NCBI RefSeq assembly: GCF_016920785.2
Contig: NW_024609846.1
Span: 122,415,473 to 122,479,472, forward strand
Length of the DNA stretch: 64,000 nt
DNA from: Ixodes scapularis
Taxonomy: Eukaryota > Arthropoda > Arachnida > Ixodida > Ixodidae
Direction of reading: 5' to 3'
Position numbers and translations under genes: made by a program. The notes under the pieces are model-generated. The model was not told the origin of the DNA. It saw only the letters and a program-made list of their open reading frames with translations, and did no database searches. This document shows positions 63,371 through 64,000 of the stretch, in pieces (the first letter of the stretch is position 1; each line of letters begins with the position of its first letter).

Positions 63371-64000
63371 CTAGGAATCAATCACGTCTATCGTAGACTC
63401 GGTCGCGTTGACCGCACGTAACGTTCGGCTTCCGTTAACGAAGTTTGTTTCGGTGATCGCGTTCGTTGCTGTCTCCCGAAGCTTCCTCGCTCGAGTGGAG
63501 GTGCGACCCGTGGTGACAGTTTCGCTGGCAAACATGTAGCCCCTAACATTGGACCGCTTCTCTATGGTGGAGAAGAGGACCACAAAGACCACGACAACCA
63601 GGCTGACACCCGCAAGAATGACGAACAATGGCAGCACAAAGTTGTAGCCCGGCGGAGGGATCTCGGGCTTGCTGTCGCTCGCAAGCCACAGTGTCGAGAG
63701 CGGCGACCTCCCGGGAACAACCTGGAGTGCGAAAGAAAGCTGGTTATGCTTCGCTGCAACATAAGCACGGTACCTGTCTCCGACTGGCGTGTTTGCTGCT
63801 TCAAAAAAAAAAAAAAAAAAGCGCTCCTTCAATTTTCGTCCGACAACATCATGAAAGTGTAGCGCTTTCGCGGGCCGCGGCCCCGGTGTTGACGCAGCAG
63901 CGGTGGGAGACGCGTTTAGACGCCTCTTGTACCGCTGCGGGTCGTTCTCCAGCATGTTAGTAAACGGAAGCTTCGGCAGCCAGAAGTTGAGACGCCGTGA
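63371..64000 (-). CDS. 3' part of a putative single-pass membrane protein gene
   Basis: From the right edge the minus strand reads FWLPKLPFTNMLENDPQRYK, a compact exon-like run open to the window edge. After a GACAG|GTACC donor-like site near 63772 and a TTTCGCACTCCAG acceptor near 63724, the last exon continues VVPGRSPLSTLWLASDSKPE, then a hydrophobic segment (FVLPLFVILAGVSLVVVVFVVLF over 63 bases, about 63640-63575). A basic IEKRSNVRG stop-transfer and a Ser/Thr-rich cytosolic or lumenal tail end at a stop at 63371-63373. A run of 18 A/T interrupts the presumed intron-exon region at about 63802-63819. No family is recognised. Confidence 0.45.
   Translation of the reverse strand, partial: SRRLNFWLPKLPFTNMLENDPQRYKRRLNASPTAAASTPGPRPAKALHFHDVVGRKLKERFFFFFFEAANTPVGDRYRAYVAAKHNQLSFALQVVPGRSPLSTLWLASDSKPEIPPPGYNFVLPLFVILAGVSLVVVVFVVLFSTIEKRSNVRGYMFASETVTTGRTSTRARKLRETATNAITETNFVNGSRTLRAVNATESTIDVIDS

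Overview
The window is eukaryotic, repeat-dominated DNA, most likely from a tick or a close chelicerate relative. That is an inference from spliced (GT-AG) HARBI1-like transposases, Penelope-like elements, Ty3/gypsy pol, a CR1/L2-type LINE with a 2A motif, tRNA-derived SINEs and many short TIR elements. There are no bacterial operons, ribosome binding sites or CRISPR arrays. Only one convincing fragment of a possible host gene is visible: a single-pass membrane protein running off the right edge (63371-64000, minus). Almost everything else is transposable-element sequence, much of it nested.

Layout. 1-9424: two near-identical 4.5-kb PIF/Harbinger elements lie tail to tail, share one target triplet at the centre (4543), and together interrupt the transposase gene of a third Harbinger. 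9.7-15.9 kb: a Merlin/IS1595-type transposase, a hAT MITE with an 8-bp duplication, a 5'-truncated LINE, a satellite-carrying element with a nested MITE, and several TIR/foldback elements. 18.5-24 kb: a non-autonomous hAT element, a second copy of a 197-bp MITE and a second satellite-carrying element. 27.66-36.08 kb: an 8.4-kb element with long TIRs that holds remnants of Penelope-like elements (with a 167-bp internal repeat expansion), a gypsy gag and a TTAA foldback MITE. 36.4-43.5 kb: a Penelope-like element on the plus strand, cut into pieces by three satellite-carrying elements, a foldback element and a 1.1-kb TIR element that itself holds a SINE. 43.5-46.9 kb: a decayed gypsy element on the minus strand, followed by a decayed THAP-domain exon.

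49.56-59.65 kb holds the most striking unit: a LINE about 10 kb long whose 5' end is an array of about 22 tandem 281/282-bp monomers. The array runs straight into ORF1, the ORF1 ATG lies inside the last monomer, and the whole unit is bounded on both sides by (TA)n. ORF1 carries a 2A ribosome-skipping motif. ORF1 and ORF2 lie in one reading frame broken only by four TGA codons.

The second striking system is a family of five elements with conserved ends (an AGAGC-type short palindrome at each end). Their interiors are unrelated or partly related satellites with periods of 9, 21, 24, 26, 42 and about 63 bp, most of them built on palindromic cores such as TGACGTCA, TCACGTGA or CCGCTA..TAGCGG. Their architecture resembles Helentron-associated HINE/DINE-like elements, but that assignment is an inference.
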